A stretch of DNA of 64,000 bases from Reichenbachiella faecimaris (GTDB taxonomy: Bacteria > Bacteroidota > Bacteroidia > Cytophagales > Cyclobacteriaceae), in contig NZ_FWYF01000002.1 in the NCBI RefSeq assembly GCF_900176375.1, forward strand, positions 594,161 to 658,160, given 5' to 3'. The position numbers and the translations under genes are program-made. Under the pieces are notes generated by a model. That model saw nothing but the letters and a program-made list of their open reading frames with translations, searched no databases and was not told where the DNA came from. How positions within the stretch are numbered: position 1 is the first letter of the stretch; every line of letters starts with the position of its first letter. Below, one piece after another: positions 54,888 through 64,000 of the stretch.

Positions 54888-56372
54888 ATGAAGCAATATA
54901 TACTGGCGCTTGACCAGGGAACTACAAGTTCGAGAGCACTTCTATTTGACCACAAAGGCAAAGTGGTATCCATGGCTCAACAAGAGTTTAAGCAGATATA
55001 CCCAAAAAATGGTTGGGTAGAACATGATCCATACGATATCCTCAAGTCTCAGCTCGATGTGATGTACGAGGTGATCAAAAAAAGTAAAGTCAATAACTCT
55101 CAGATATTAGGTATAGGTATTACCAACCAGAGAGAAACGACCATTGTCTGGGATAAAAATACTGGCAACCCAGTTTATAATGCCATTGTTTGGCAAGATA
55201 CCAGAACCTCCGATTTTTGTCAGCAACTCAAAAGTGATGATAGTTTTGAAGACTATGTAAGAGAAAGCACAGGTCTGGTTATTGACTCCTATTTTTCAGC
55301 TACAAAAATTCACTGGATTCTCAATAATGTAAAGGGCGCAAGAAAAGGAGCGGAGGCCGGAGATCTCATCTTTGGAACTGTGGACACCTGGCTCATCTGG
55401 AATCTGACGAACGGCGCCTCTCATACTACAGATTTTTCCAATGCTTCTCGTTCCATGCTCTTCAATATTTCCGAATTGAAATGGGACGACGATCTATTAG
55501 AACGATTTGATATTCCCAGACAAATGCTTCCAGATGTGACCCATTCTGGCTTTCATTTTGGAATGGCCCAAATACAAGGGGGTCAGATTCCTATTATGGG
55601 TGTAGCAGGAGATCAGCAAGCTGCTCTATTTGGCCAAGGTTGTTTTGAACCTGGACAAGCAAAAAATACTTATGGAACTGGGTGCTTTTTGCTGATGAAT
55701 ACAGGCGAAAAAATACAGTACTCAAAAAACGGTTTAATCACCACCATCGCTTGGGGATTGAATGGTACAGTGGAATATGCACTAGAAGGAAGCATTTTTA
55801 TGGCAGGAGCAGCCATACAATGGCTGCGAGATGGCGTGAAAATGATTAACTCTGCAGAAGAAACTGAACGAATTGCCGAGCGAACTAAAGAAGACAGTGG
55901 CGTATATATGGTTCCAGCATTTTCTGGTCTGGGAGCCCCTTATTGGGACATGTATGCCAGAGGGGGCATTTTTGGACTCACCCAGGACACTACCAACGAC
56001 GATATCATTAAGGCAACACTAGAATCATTGGCCTATCAAACCCGGGATATTCTATACGCCATGGCCAATGACTCAGGGGTTAAGCTGAATTCTCTCCAAG
56101 TAGATGGTGGAGCTTCCGCCAATAATTACTTGATGCAATTCCAAGCAGATATATTAAATGTCCCCGTAGAACGACCAAAGAATGTAGAATCCACTGCACA
56201 AGGAGCGGCCTTCCTTGCTGGTATTACGAGTGGCTTATGGAGCATGGCTGATATCCGAAAGAAAAAGGCACTTGATAAAATATTCAAACCTAAAATGGAT
56301 GACTTCACCAGAGATTATCTGTATACTGGATGGCACAATGCCATTAAAAGGTGTATGAATTGGGCACGATAA
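54888..56372 (+). CDS. glpK: Glycerol kinase
   Basis: The 494-residue FGGY-family kinase phosphorylates glycerol to glycerol-3-phosphate with ATP. The N-terminus [16 protein letters not shown] is the phosphate-binding motif, [11 protein letters not shown] the substrate loop, and [11 protein letters not shown] the second ATP-site motif near the family's conserved GxxxYGTGxF. Length is as expected. It starts a glycerol locus with glpD 73 bp downstream. The upstream region after the palindrome (54772-54887) is AT-rich and should contain its promoter. Confidence 0.97.
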   Translation: MKQYILALDQGTTSSRALLFDHKGKVVSMAQQEFKQIYPKNGWVEHDPYDILKSQLDVMYEVIKKSKVNNSQILGIGITNQRETTIVWDKNTGNPVYNAIVWQDTRTSDFCQQLKSDDSFEDYVRESTGLVIDSYFSATKIHWILNNVKGARKGAEAGDLIFGTVDTWLIWNLTNGASHTTDFSNASRSMLFNISELKWDDDLLERFDIPRQMLPDVTHSGFHFGMAQIQGGQIPIMGVAGDQQAALFGQGCFEPGQAKNTYGTGCFLLMNTGEKIQYSKNGLITTIAWGLNGTVEYALEGSIFMAGAAIQWLRDGVKMINSAEETERIAERTKEDSGVYMVPAFSGLGAPYWDMYARGGIFGLTQDTTNDDIIKATLESLAYQTRDILYAMANDSGVKLNSLQVDGGASANNYLMQFQADILNVPVERPKNVESTAQGAAFLAGITSGLWSMADIRKKKALDKIFKPKMDDFTRDYLYTGWHNAIKRCMNWAR

Positions 56373-56445
56373 AAAATAAACATTTCATAACAATTCGAAA
56401 ATTGAACAGAACGGCCTTTCGTCTTGTTTTGCACAAAAAAAATTT

Positions 56446-58095
56446 ATGTCACAACCATCCTTCTCATATCAAAGCAGACCCAGCATCATTCAAAACCTGA
56501 AGAATGAGTACTATGATATCATTATCATAGGTGGTGGAGTCACAGGAGTTGGTATCGCACTAGATGCGGCTACTCGTGGTTTGAAAGTTGCCCTATTGGA
56601 AAAAAAGGACTTCGCCTCTGGTACAAGTAGTAAATCCACAAAACTCATTCATGGAGGTCTGAGATATCTCAAACAGTTTGAGTTTAATCTGGTACGTGAA
56701 GTGGGTAAAGAACGGTCTATCCTCCACGAACTAGCAACGCATCTGGTAAGGCCTGAAAAAATGCTCCTTCCCTTGATAAAAGACGGCAACTATGGCAAAA
56801 TCATTACGTCAGTAGGTTTGATGGTCTACGATGTACTCGCAGGAGTAGAAGAAGAAGACCAGCGCAAAATGCTTTCCATTGAAGAAACCATGCGCTGCGA
56901 ACCTCTGCTGGACAAAAACATTATAGAAGGTGGTGGTTTGTATGCCGAGTACCAAACAGATGATTTTCGATTGGTAATGGAACTGATCAAAACTTCCGTT
57001 GAATATGGGGCACAAACCTTGAATTACGCCACATGCACGGATCTGTTGGCCAAAGGCGGTAAAGTTTGTGGTGTGGCTTGTCACGACGAAGAGTCAGGTG
57101 AAGATTTTAAAATCTATGGCGACTACGTGGTGAATGCAGCTGGTCCATGGGTAGACCAGGTCAGAAAACTGAATAAGAAAGTAAAAGAAACCAAACTTCA
57201 CCTTACCAAGGGTATTCACATTGTTGTACCTTTTGAAAAGCTACCTGTCAAACAATCTGTATACTTTGATGTATCCGACGGCCGTATGATTTTTGCCATT
57301 CCAAAAAATGACATTACCTACATTGGCACCACAGATACCAACTACAAAGGCAATCCGAGAGATGCCCGAACGGAGAAAAAAGATGTCAGCTATCTAATCA
57401 AGGCAGTAAACCAGGCGTTTCCTTCCATCCACATTAAATTTGAAGATGTAATGTCTTCGTGGGCTGGAATACGTCCACTCATTCAAGAAGAGGGAAAATC
57501 GGCATCTGAAATTTCCAGAAAAGATGAGATTTTTATTTCAGACCGCGGACTTATTTCCATAGCAGGAGGAAAATTGACTGGCTATAGAAAAATGGCGAAA
57601 CGAACGGTAGATCTGGTTTTAGAAATGAAAAGTTCTCGATCGGGTATTACTAAAAAGACCAAGTCAAAAACCAAAAAAGTCAAATTCAATGGCAACAGTT
57701 TTAAGAACACTAAAGCTGTAGCAACATACAAGGCCAGGCTGCAAAAGGAAAATGCTCAGTTCAACGACAAGCAGATTGCCTATCTGGTAGACACCTATGG
57801 AGATCAGGCCCAGGTTATATTAAACTTTGCAGAAAGACTGCCTGGCAAAAATGAAGAAATCAAATTGCTCAAAGCAGAAGTCAGGTTTTGTATCGAACAT
57901 GAGATGGTCATGCATTTGACAGATTTCTTCATTCATCGAACAGGACGACTCTTTTTCAATATCCAAAGTGTGAAAGACCACGTCAAAATGGTGGCCACTG
58001 AAATGAAACATTGGCTAGACTGGTCTGCCGAGCAAATGAAAGAAGAACAGGAAGCCATGCAAGAAGAATTGGACAAGGCGACGAATTTCAAATGA
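56446..58095 (+). CDS. glpD: Glycerol-3-phosphate dehydrogenase, aerobic type
   Basis: The 549-residue FAD enzyme oxidises glycerol-3-phosphate to dihydroxyacetone phosphate at the membrane, passing electrons to the quinone pool. The FAD motif is DIIIIGGGVTGVGIALDAAT (~25), followed by SGTSSKSTKLIHGGLRYL typical of GlpA/GlpD. A basic linker (KKTKSKTKKVK, ~405-415) precedes the C-terminal domain, an unusual Lys-rich insertion. Its last bases overlap the ROK gene start by four (ATGA), coupling the two. Confidence 0.96.
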   Translation: MSQPSFSYQSRPSIIQNLKNEYYDIIIIGGGVTGVGIALDAATRGLKVALLEKKDFASGTSSKSTKLIHGGLRYLKQFEFNLVREVGKERSILHELATHLVRPEKMLLPLIKDGNYGKIITSVGLMVYDVLAGVEEEDQRKMLSIEETMRCEPLLDKNIIEGGGLYAEYQTDDFRLVMELIKTSVEYGAQTLNYATCTDLLAKGGKVCGVACHDEESGEDFKIYGDYVVNAAGPWVDQVRKLNKKVKETKLHLTKGIHIVVPFEKLPVKQSVYFDVSDGRMIFAIPKNDITYIGTTDTNYKGNPRDARTEKKDVSYLIKAVNQAFPSIHIKFEDVMSSWAGIRPLIQEEGKSASEISRKDEIFISDRGLISIAGGKLTGYRKMAKRTVDLVLEMKSSRSGITKKTKSKTKKVKFNGNSFKNTKAVATYKARLQKENAQFNDKQIAYLVDTYGDQAQVILNFAERLPGKNEEIKLLKAEVRFCIEHEMVMHLTDFFIHRTGRLFFNIQSVKDHVKMVATEMKHWLDWSAEQMKEEQEAMQEELDKATNFK

Positions 58096-58985
58096 AATGG
58101 GGCATAGACCTTGGTGGAACAAAAATAGAAGGCATCATCCTGGATTCTTCAAATGAGTATAGCGTGGTCGCACGCCAACGAATACCTACTGAAGGCGACA
58201 AGGGTTATCATCACGTATTGTTTCAAGTTAAAAGATTAGTAGAGGCGCTCACTAAAGAATCTGGCTTGAAGCCAGCAAAAATTGGAATAGGAACCCCTGG
58301 CTCCATTTATCCCCCTACAGGTCATCTCAAAAACTCAAATAGCCAACATCTCAATGATCAACCTTTGCTGGCCGATTTACAAAACTTGCTGCAAATACCT
58401 GTAGCCATGGCCAATGATGCCAATTGTTTTGCGCTGGCAGAAACCCGTCTGGGCATCGTGTCAGAAACGACTCCAAATGCCAAAGTTGTGTTTGGTGTAA
58501 TTATGGGTACAGGTGTAGGTGGCGGCCTGGTCGTAAATGGAGAAGTTTTGAGTGGGGTAAATGGTATTGGTGGAGAATGGGGTCATAACTTTCTTCATGA
58601 ATCTGGAGGGCAGTGTTATTGTGGGAAAACTGGATGTGTGGAAACTGTTATTTCTGGGCCTGCGCTTGAGCAATATTATACAGCAGCCTCTGGTCAGTAT
58701 AAACCACTGAAAGACATTGCAGCAGATCAAAAACTGGATCCACTTGCCAAATCAACCATAGATCGTTTGCTCAAATATTTTGGTATTGGGGTTTCAGGTA
58801 TTATCAACATGATTGATCCTGACGTGATTGTTATAGGAGGTGGTGTGGGCAATATTGATTTGCTTTATAGCAAAGGAATAGAAGAAATAAAAAAACATGT
58901 CTTCAACCCAGAATGCAACACTCAAATCTTAAAACCAAAGTTGGGTGACTCAGCAGGAGTATTTGGTGCTGCCTTTCTCAATTAG
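58092..58985 (+). CDS. ROK-family sugar kinase
   Basis: ATG 58092 overlaps the glpD stop; the open frame upstream inside glpD is not coding. The 297-residue protein has the ATP/phosphate motif GIDLGGTKIEGI, the ROK signature GVIMGTGVGGGLVVNGEV and the zinc motif GGQCYCGKTGCVE that stabilises the sugar site. It should phosphorylate glucose, fructose, GlcNAc or another hexose. It is co-translated with glpD, which is unexpected for a sugar kinase and suggests a link of glycerol and hexose supply. Confidence 0.88.
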   Translation: MKWGIDLGGTKIEGIILDSSNEYSVVARQRIPTEGDKGYHHVLFQVKRLVEALTKESGLKPAKIGIGTPGSIYPPTGHLKNSNSQHLNDQPLLADLQNLLQIPVAMANDANCFALAETRLGIVSETTPNAKVVFGVIMGTGVGGGLVVNGEVLSGVNGIGGEWGHNFLHESGGQCYCGKTGCVETVISGPALEQYYTAASGQYKPLKDIAADQKLDPLAKSTIDRLLKYFGIGVSGIINMIDPDVIVIGGGVGNIDLLYSKGIEEIKKHVFNPECNTQILKPKLGDSAGVFGAAFLN

Positions 58986-59037
58986 TTTTTGCATTCATAT
59001 AAATATCGTCTAATTTTCATTACAAAATCCTCCTGTT

Positions 59038-59790
59038 TTGGTTCGAAGTGCCCTTAAAGAAAAAACGCTCAAAGACTCCGACGTACCGTTTCGTTTTCGG
59101 GGTGTGGACAATACCCGTGTTGAGGCCTTGTCTGATGGAGTATTTGCAATTGCCACAGCGCTTTTAGTTATCTCCTCCTCCATTCCAGAGACTTATGCAG
59201 AGCTACTGCATTTCCTCAAAGACCTGGTTCCGTTTGCACTTTGCATGGCGTTGCTTATGCTGATCTGGTTTCAACATTATGTGTTCTTCATTCGTTATGG
59301 ATTCAAGGATGCCAAAATTGTCGCGGTCAATACCCTGCTCCTTTTTCTCATCCTATTTTATATCTATCCACTCAAGTTTTTGATGCAGCTGCTATATGAT
59401 ATGTTCTCGGCCATGTTCACCAAAAACTGGGAAGCTTTTAATCACATTTTCACTAACGTGATTCGCATTGAAGACACGCCCAACCTGATGAGTATTTATG
59501 GGTTTGGTGCGGCCAGTATCTTTTTCACTTTAGCCATTATGTATTTGATTGCCTATAGACGAGCGGAAGAATTGGAGCTGAATCCTAAAGAAAAATTTTT
59601 AACCAGAATTAGCATGCGTGCAAATCTATTGATGGGAGCCATTCCACTTACTTCCTGTCTGTTTTGTTTGCTTCCAGTGGAGCCAAATATTTCTTTTGCT
59701 GTTGGTGGGTTTATTTATTGGCTTTACCCAATAATCATGGTTCCTTTCAGTATCAGAAATAAAAAAATATTGTCGAAAATCTCAAACTAA
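59038..59790 (+). CDS. TMEM175-like (DUF1211) potassium channel
   Basis: The 250-residue protein (TTG start) has six hydrophobic helices. The DUF1211 hallmark RVEALSDGVFAIATALLVI near residues 26-44 corresponds to the first pore helix of bacterial TMEM175 channels. Bacterial members carry one such six-helix unit and assemble as tetramers of K+-conducting leak channels. The gene lies 52 bp after the ROK gene and 8 bp before exonuclease III, so co-transcription is likely but the functional tie is unclear. Confidence 0.83.
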   Translation: MVRSALKEKTLKDSDVPFRFRGVDNTRVEALSDGVFAIATALLVISSSIPETYAELLHFLKDLVPFALCMALLMLIWFQHYVFFIRYGFKDAKIVAVNTLLLFLILFYIYPLKFLMQLLYDMFSAMFTKNWEAFNHIFTNVIRIEDTPNLMSIYGFGAASIFFTLAIMYLIAYRRAEELELNPKEKFLTRISMRANLLMGAIPLTSCLFCLLPVEPNISFAVGGFIYWLYPIIMVPFSIRNKKILSKISN

Positions 59791-59798
59791 TATTATTC

Positions 59799-60557
59799 AT
59801 GAAAATCGTTTCATACAATGTAAATGGCGTCCGAGCAGCCATCAAAAAAGGCCTCCTAGATTCTTTTGAAGATATGCAGGCAGATATAATTTGTCTCCAA
59901 GAAACCAAAGCACAAGACGATCAGGTGTTAGAAGCTTTGGGTGAAGACTTTTCTCATCACGTATCTGCAAACAGTGCTGTCAAAAAAGGTTATAGCGGAA
60001 CTTGTACGATTAGCAAAACGGCCCCCATCTCTGTAACCAAAGGCATTGGTATAGAGGATCATGATCAGGAAGGTAGGGTCTTGACAAGTGAATTCGAAGA
60101 TTTTTATGTGGTAAATGTCTACGTACCAAATTCAAGCCGTGAACTCAGACGTTTAGATTATCGCAAAGGCTGGGATGTTGATTTTAGAAAATACCTGAAG
60201 GGGCTAGAAGCTAAAAAGCCAGTCATTGCTTGTGGCGATTTCAATGTAGCACATCAGGAAATCGATATCGCTAGACCAAAATCTAACTATAACAAAACGG
60301 CAGGCTATACGCAAGTAGAAATAGACGGCATGACCAATTTTCTGGAAGCAGGCTTTGTGGATACCTTTAGGCACCTTCATCCTGAAGAAGTAGCCTATAG
60401 CTGGTGGAGCTATAGAGCAGGCGCCAGAGAGAAAAATATTGGCTGGCGTATTGATTACTTTTTGGTGAGTGAACCATTAGTAGCCAGAGTAGCATCAGCA
60501 GCCATCCATCCCGATTACAAAGAATCTGACCATTGTCCCATCAGCCTAACGCTCTAA
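59799..60557 (+). CDS. xth: Exodeoxyribonuclease III / AP endonuclease
   Basis: The 252-residue enzyme cleaves DNA 5' to abasic sites and has 3'-5' exonuclease activity. It shows the XthA/ExoA signatures: IVSYNVNGVRAA, the metal Glu in CLQETKAQ, GDFNVAHQEIDIARP and the final SDHCPISL. Length is standard. Its stop (60555-60557) directly abuts the ATG of the next gene. It serves base-excision repair and is probably carried along in this operon by chance. Confidence 0.95.
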   Translation: MKIVSYNVNGVRAAIKKGLLDSFEDMQADIICLQETKAQDDQVLEALGEDFSHHVSANSAVKKGYSGTCTISKTAPISVTKGIGIEDHDQEGRVLTSEFEDFYVVNVYVPNSSRELRRLDYRKGWDVDFRKYLKGLEAKKPVIACGDFNVAHQEIDIARPKSNYNKTAGYTQVEIDGMTNFLEAGFVDTFRHLHPEEVAYSWWSYRAGAREKNIGWRIDYFLVSEPLVARVASAAIHPDYKESDHCPISLTL

Positions 60558-61067
60558 ATGAATACGATTACCATACCATCCAATAGCGATTACGAATCGT
60601 TTTTTCAAGGGCAAAAAATCGCAGATCACCCAAAGAAAAGAGCCATATCCATGCTGCTGGCTATCGTAGCAGGGTTACTTTTATATACAGGGTTGAAAAC
60701 CGTACCCATAGATGAAAAATTGACATACGCAGGTGTACTAACGCTGGTCTATATTTTCATAGGAAGGAATCTCATGTTTAAGATGAAGGTGAAAAACCTC
60801 TGGAAACAGAAAAGAGAATCCATCCCTGAAATGGTTATCAACCAAAAAGGTGTAGACGTCAAACATAGCATTCCTGAACAATGCAAAACACTGAAATGGA
60901 GCGATTTTGGATTTTACAAACTGGAAGAAAATCTGGCACTACTATATCCTAAAAAGACACCTGAAAACTGGTTGACCCTATCGCTCAAAGAATTGGGAAA
61001 TGAGCAGTCAAACGTGCTTAAAACATTGATCAAACAAAACATAAAAATCACTCAACCACAGAAATAA
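60558..61067 (+). CDS. Small membrane protein, hypothetical
   Basis: The 169-residue product has two adjacent hydrophobic helices (~33-50 and ~57-72), followed by a soluble ~95-residue domain (EMVINQKGVDVKHSIPEQ...WSDFGFYKLEENLALLYPKK) that resembles YcxB-like or PH-like folds. No family is certain. It begins on the base after the exonuclease stop and overlaps the glpF start by one base, so it is translated as part of the same operon. Confidence 0.7.
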   Translation: MNTITIPSNSDYESFFQGQKIADHPKKRAISMLLAIVAGLLLYTGLKTVPIDEKLTYAGVLTLVYIFIGRNLMFKMKVKNLWKQKRESIPEMVINQKGVDVKHSIPEQCKTLKWSDFGFYKLEENLALLYPKKTPENWLTLSLKELGNEQSNVLKTLIKQNIKITQPQK

Positions 61068-61870
61068 TGAACGTTTATTTTGCAGAGTTTATAGGTACTG
61101 CTATTCTAATCCTTTTAGGTGGAGGAGTGAATGCAGGGGTCAGCCTACAGAAGAATTTTTTCCATGGAGGTGGCTGGTTGGCGATCTGTGTGGGTTGGGG
61201 ATTGGCTGTAGCAATGGCCATTTATGCCGTAGGGGATATTTCAGGAGCACACATCAATCCTGCCGTTACACTTGGATTTGCCATAGTAGGGGGATTCGAG
61301 TGGGCGCTCGTTCCAGGGTATATTGTTGCTCAATTTTTGGGAGCCATGACTGGGGCATCTTTGGTTTGGTTGCACTATTTGCCACACTGGAAAGCCACAG
61401 CAGACCAAGGCACCAAATTAGGTGTCTTTTGCAATAGCCCAGCCATTCCCTCAAAGTATGCCAATCTATTTAGTGAGGTATCTGGCACTTTCGTTTTGCT
61501 ATTCGCGCTTTCCTTTTTGGGTTTAAATAAATTCACAGAAGGTTTGAATCCATTGGTTGTAGGATTGCTTATTTGTATGATTGGTTTGGCTATGGGTGGC
61601 ACCACAGGATTTGCCATTAACCCAGCCAGAGATATGGGGCCTAGAATTGCTCATTTCATGTTGCCTATTGCTGGCAAAGGAAAATCAGGCTGGGGATATA
61701 GCTGGATTCCAGTAGTGGGCCCTGTTCTTGGTGGAGTGCTGGGAACACTTTCGTACCAAGCCATATTTAATCAAAACATAATGTTCACCTTATACCCTTG
61801 TGTATTAGCCGTAGTAGTTTTGATTGTTCTGGCTATCAAAGAACAAAGTGCTAATTCTGAAACCCAATGA
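61067..61870 (+). CDS. glpF: Glycerol facilitator / aquaglyceroporin
   Basis: The 267-residue major intrinsic protein has six membrane helices and both NPA boxes (N64-P65-A66 in SGAHINPAVTLG; N185-P186-A187 in GFAINPARDMGPR). The Asp after the second NPA-R (NPARDMGPR) is typical of glycerol-permeable members such as GlpF. It lets glycerol enter by diffusion for GlpK. The start overlaps the upstream stop (TAATG) and the end overlaps the GDPD start by four bases. Confidence 0.95.
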   Translation: MNVYFAEFIGTAILILLGGGVNAGVSLQKNFFHGGGWLAICVGWGLAVAMAIYAVGDISGAHINPAVTLGFAIVGGFEWALVPGYIVAQFLGAMTGASLVWLHYLPHWKATADQGTKLGVFCNSPAIPSKYANLFSEVSGTFVLLFALSFLGLNKFTEGLNPLVVGLLICMIGLAMGGTTGFAINPARDMGPRIAHFMLPIAGKGKSGWGYSWIPVVGPVLGGVLGTLSYQAIFNQNIMFTLYPCVLAVVVLIVLAIKEQSANSETQ

Positions 61871-62775
61871 AAATTATAAACACTTGTCTAACGCTAGGCC
61901 TTATGCTAGCACTCACTCATTGTCAACCAAAAACTGACACCATGAAGTATGCTCATTTAGATGTTCAGGGTCATCGTGGTTCACGTGGTCTATTGCCAGA
62001 AAATACGATTCCAGCGTTTATCAAAGCCGTAGAGCTTGGCGTCACTACATTAGAGCTGGATTTGGCAGTGACTAAGGACAAAGAACTGCTAGTCAGCCAC
62101 GACCCTTTCATGTCGCACAAGTTTTCTACCACTCCTGAAGGGGTTCCTATAGAAAAGCACGAAGAATTAGCTTACAACATCTATAAGATGAGCTATGAAG
62201 AGATCAAGACTTACGACGTAGGTTCCAGGTTTCAAAAGCAATTCCCAGATCAGGAGTTGATGAAACTTCACAAACCCCTACTCAAAGAGTTGATAGTGGC
62301 AGTCAATAGGCATCTGGAAGAAAAACAGCTGTCACCTGTCCGCTACAACATTGAAATTAAAAGCGAACCCATTGGTGATTCTATCTATCACCCAGCTCCT
62401 GCTGAATATTCCCAACTCGTTTACGACTTTATCAGCAAGGAAATGGACACGACCATGCTCAATGTGCAATCCTTTGATTTTAGAATTCTTCAATATTTTC
62501 ATGACCATTATCCAGATGTCAAATTGGCCGTCTTGGTCGAAAATGCATTGCCCATAGAAGAAAACCTAGCAAACCTTGGGTTCACACCAGAAATCTATAG
62601 CTGCTATTATCACCTGCTTGACGCTGAAAAAGTTGCCTGGCTTCAATCGCAGGGCATGCAAGTCATCCCTTGGACGGTAAATGAAAAAGAAGACATTCAG
62701 CGCATACTTGACTGGGGAGTTGACGGCATTATTTCTGACTACCCAAATCGAGTATTAGAATTTATTTCGAATTAA
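61867..62775 (+). CDS. Lipoprotein glycerophosphodiester phosphodiesterase
   Basis: The 302-residue enzyme hydrolyses glycerophosphodiesters to glycerol-3-phosphate and an alcohol. It has a lipoprotein signal (LMLALTHC) and the GDPD active site: H36 in GHRGSRGLLPENT, E63 and D65 in TLELDLAVTKD, and H78 in VSHDP. Metal ligand Glu in NIEIKSEP follows. It is cotranslated with glpF (ATGA overlap), so it supplies the glycerol pathway from phospholipid breakdown in the periplasm. Confidence 0.93.
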   Translation: MKIINTCLTLGLMLALTHCQPKTDTMKYAHLDVQGHRGSRGLLPENTIPAFIKAVELGVTTLELDLAVTKDKELLVSHDPFMSHKFSTTPEGVPIEKHEELAYNIYKMSYEEIKTYDVGSRFQKQFPDQELMKLHKPLLKELIVAVNRHLEEKQLSPVRYNIEIKSEPIGDSIYHPAPAEYSQLVYDFISKEMDTTMLNVQSFDFRILQYFHDHYPDVKLAVLVENALPIEENLANLGFTPEIYSCYYHLLDAEKVAWLQSQGMQVIPWTVNEKEDIQRILDWGVDGIISDYPNRVLEFISN

Positions 62776-62817
62776 CTTTGATGCTTGCATAATCTTTAAA
62801 GGGCGGATTTATCAACT

Positions 62818-63762
62818 ATGGAAATACCAAGTCTTAGTGACATCAAGCGTGCGCACACGCGAATAACCAAATACATCGTACGTACACCAATCATGACTTC
62901 TCAGACCATCAATGAAATGGTTGGTGGCGAAGTGTTTTTCAAATGTGAGAATTTTCAGAAAGTAGGCGCATTCAAAATGCGTGGTGCTTCGAACATTATC
63001 ATGTCCTACCGACCAGAGGATCGTGTCAACGGATTTGTCACGCATTCTTCAGGGAATCATGCCCAAGCCGTGGCGCTTGCGTCGAAGGTCGCTGGGGCGA
63101 AGGCATATATCGTAATGCCAGAAAATGCGCCTCAGGTGAAAAAAGATGCAGTAAAAGAATATGGTGCAGAGATTACTTTCTGCGAACCAACGGAAGAAGC
63201 GCGAGTAGCCGCTTGTGCCAAAATCATGAATGAAACTGGCGCCATTCAGGTTCACCCGTTTCATGATCCAAGAATTATTGCTGGACAGGCCACTTGTGCC
63301 AAGGAGTTTATAGAAGAATATCCAGATTTGGATTTTATGATCTCGCCAGTAGGTGGCGGAGGTCTGGCTGCCGGATCTGCTCTAGCTCTGAGCTATGTCA
63401 GTCCTACTACAAAAATGATTTTGGCCGAACCCTCTAATGTAGACGACACCTACAGATCGTTCAAATCTGGAAAATTAGTTGGTGTGGATAGCCCTGAATC
63501 AATTGCAGATGGACTTTTAGTTTCTGTGGGGAAACTAAACTTTGAAATCATCAAGGAGCATGTTTCTGAAATTTATCGCGTAGAGGAACAGGAAATTGTG
63601 GATGCCATGCGTTTGATCTGGGAAAGAATGAAGGTCATTATTGAGCCTTCAAGTGCTGTGGCAGTGGCTGCCCTACTCAAAAACAAAAAGCAATTTGTTG
63701 GTAAGAAAACAGGACTGATCATTACTGGTGGTAATGTGCAATTGGATGCCCTGCCTTTTTAG
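62818..63762 (+). CDS. Threonine/serine dehydratase, short form
   Basis: The 314-residue PLP enzyme deaminates threonine (or serine) to 2-oxobutyrate (pyruvate) and ammonia. The Schiff-base lysine is K53 in GAFKMRGASN; SSGNHAQAVALAS and the PLP-phosphate loop GGGGLAAGSA are conserved. It lacks a C-terminal ACT domain, so it is the unregulated catabolic (TdcB/serine racemase-like) form rather than biosynthetic IlvA. It starts 43 bp after the GDPD gene and ends the visible operon. Confidence 0.92.
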   Translation: MEIPSLSDIKRAHTRITKYIVRTPIMTSQTINEMVGGEVFFKCENFQKVGAFKMRGASNIIMSYRPEDRVNGFVTHSSGNHAQAVALASKVAGAKAYIVMPENAPQVKKDAVKEYGAEITFCEPTEEARVAACAKIMNETGAIQVHPFHDPRIIAGQATCAKEFIEEYPDLDFMISPVGGGGLAAGSALALSYVSPTTKMILAEPSNVDDTYRSFKSGKLVGVDSPESIADGLLVSVGKLNFEIIKEHVSEIYRVEEQEIVDAMRLIWERMKVIIEPSSAVAVAALLKNKKQFVGKKTGLIITGGNVQLDALPF

Positions 63763-63784
63763 AAGCGAGTCCTATGACTTCGTC

Positions 63785-63809
63785 ATCACCCAGCGTCAGT
63801 CTGGGTGAT
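63785..63809 (+). terminator. Weak hairpin after threonine dehydratase gene
   Basis: Arms ATCACCCAG / CTGGGTGAT (9 bp, perfect) with a 7-nt loop start 22 nt after the stop. No T-run follows, so its role as a terminator is uncertain. Confidence 0.45.
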
Positions 63810-63904
63810 CTGCCAACACTAAGTACAGAAGGTGCTTATACAGCCTACCTCCCCTAACTTTAGTGCCACAAGCAGGGCTATGACGAGGTGTTATTAATCA
63901 CTGG

Positions 63905-64000
63905 CTAGCCATAAATCTCATTAAGAATTCCAGCTAATCGTATGCCTGCTTTGAGTAAGCGTTCGTTTACCGTCCTAATGTGCGTATAATTGTAATCGTA
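63905..64000 (-). CDS. C-terminal end of probable S1/P1-type nuclease, 5' part outside window
   Basis: On the minus strand the last 31 codons before a TAG stop read as YTHIRTVNERLLKAGIRLAG...LNEIYG. This closely matches the C-terminal helix of Bacteroidota S1/P1 nucleases, which ends in LLKAGxRLAxxLNEI. The enzyme is a secreted zinc-dependent single-strand nuclease/3'-nucleotidase. Only the extreme 3' end is visible, so the active-site histidines cannot be checked. It is convergent with the threonine dehydratase gene. Confidence 0.6.
   Translation of the reverse strand, partial: YDYNYTHIRTVNERLLKAGIRLAGILNEIYG

Noticed and set aside
58011-58091. Upstream extension of the ROK kinase into glpD
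   Set aside because: The extension is glpD read in another frame; ROK proteins start right at the GIDLGGTK motif, as from ATG 58092.

Overview
The window looks like chromosomal DNA of a marine-type Bacteroidota, most likely order Cytophagales (Reichenbachiella/Marivirga-like; this placement is inference). The support is moderate-to-low GC, a type IX secretion C-terminal sorting domain, a TonB receptor paired with a DUF4249 lipoprotein, many lipoproteins, TPR-AraC regulation, frequent TTG/GTG starts, and several inverted repeats resembling the dispersed TGTCATTTCGA-type repeats of Bacteroidota. I saw no tRNA, rRNA, CRISPR array, transposase or integrase.

Layout. 1-10.1 kb: the 3' part of a TIGR03032-type gene, translationally coupled to a 1320-residue protein that is an internal tandem duplication of a [TPR + GT41/SPINDLY-like glycosyltransferase] unit, followed by a giant secreted repeat protein with an unusual basic leader. 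10.1-19.4 kb: an outer-membrane protein pair, penicillin acylase, M28 peptidase, a CHMI-like tautomerase, DinB, HxlR regulator, a lipoprotein, a membrane class III cyclase and a cupin. 19.4-29.8 kb: a block of about 9.8 kb bounded by 210-bp direct repeats derived from the 3' end of one gene; it holds a decayed tautomerase pseudogene, a TolB-like/TPR/AraC regulator, an alpha/beta hydrolase, a TonB receptor/DUF4249 pair, an ABC-F ATPase and a CPBP protease. 29.9-33.2 kb: katG divergent from an OxyR-type regulator that keeps both redox cysteines. 33.2-47.9 kb: mixed hydrolases and housekeeping genes (deacetylase, esterase, propeller-amidohydrolase, M61 peptidase, lipoprotein MsrB, MgtC, ECF sigma, TfoX-like, small alarmone synthetase). 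48-54.7 kb: a three-gene surface-protein operon on the minus strand, a retropepsin-like/PDZ protein lacking one catalytic Asp, and an FtsX-type permease. 54.9-62.8 kb: a glycerol locus (glpK, glpD, ROK kinase, TMEM175-like channel, exonuclease III, small membrane protein, glpF, lipoprotein GDPD). 62.8-64 kb: threonine dehydratase and the 3' end of a probable S1/P1 nuclease.

How the genes work together. The glycerol genes form a coherent route: the GDPD releases glycerol-3-phosphate from glycerophosphodiesters, GlpF imports glycerol, GlpK phosphorylates it and GlpD oxidises it to DHAP. katG/oxyR is a self-contained peroxide response. The first 10 kb is the most likely place for an undescribed system: a possible glycosylation or export module acting on a giant surface propeller protein.
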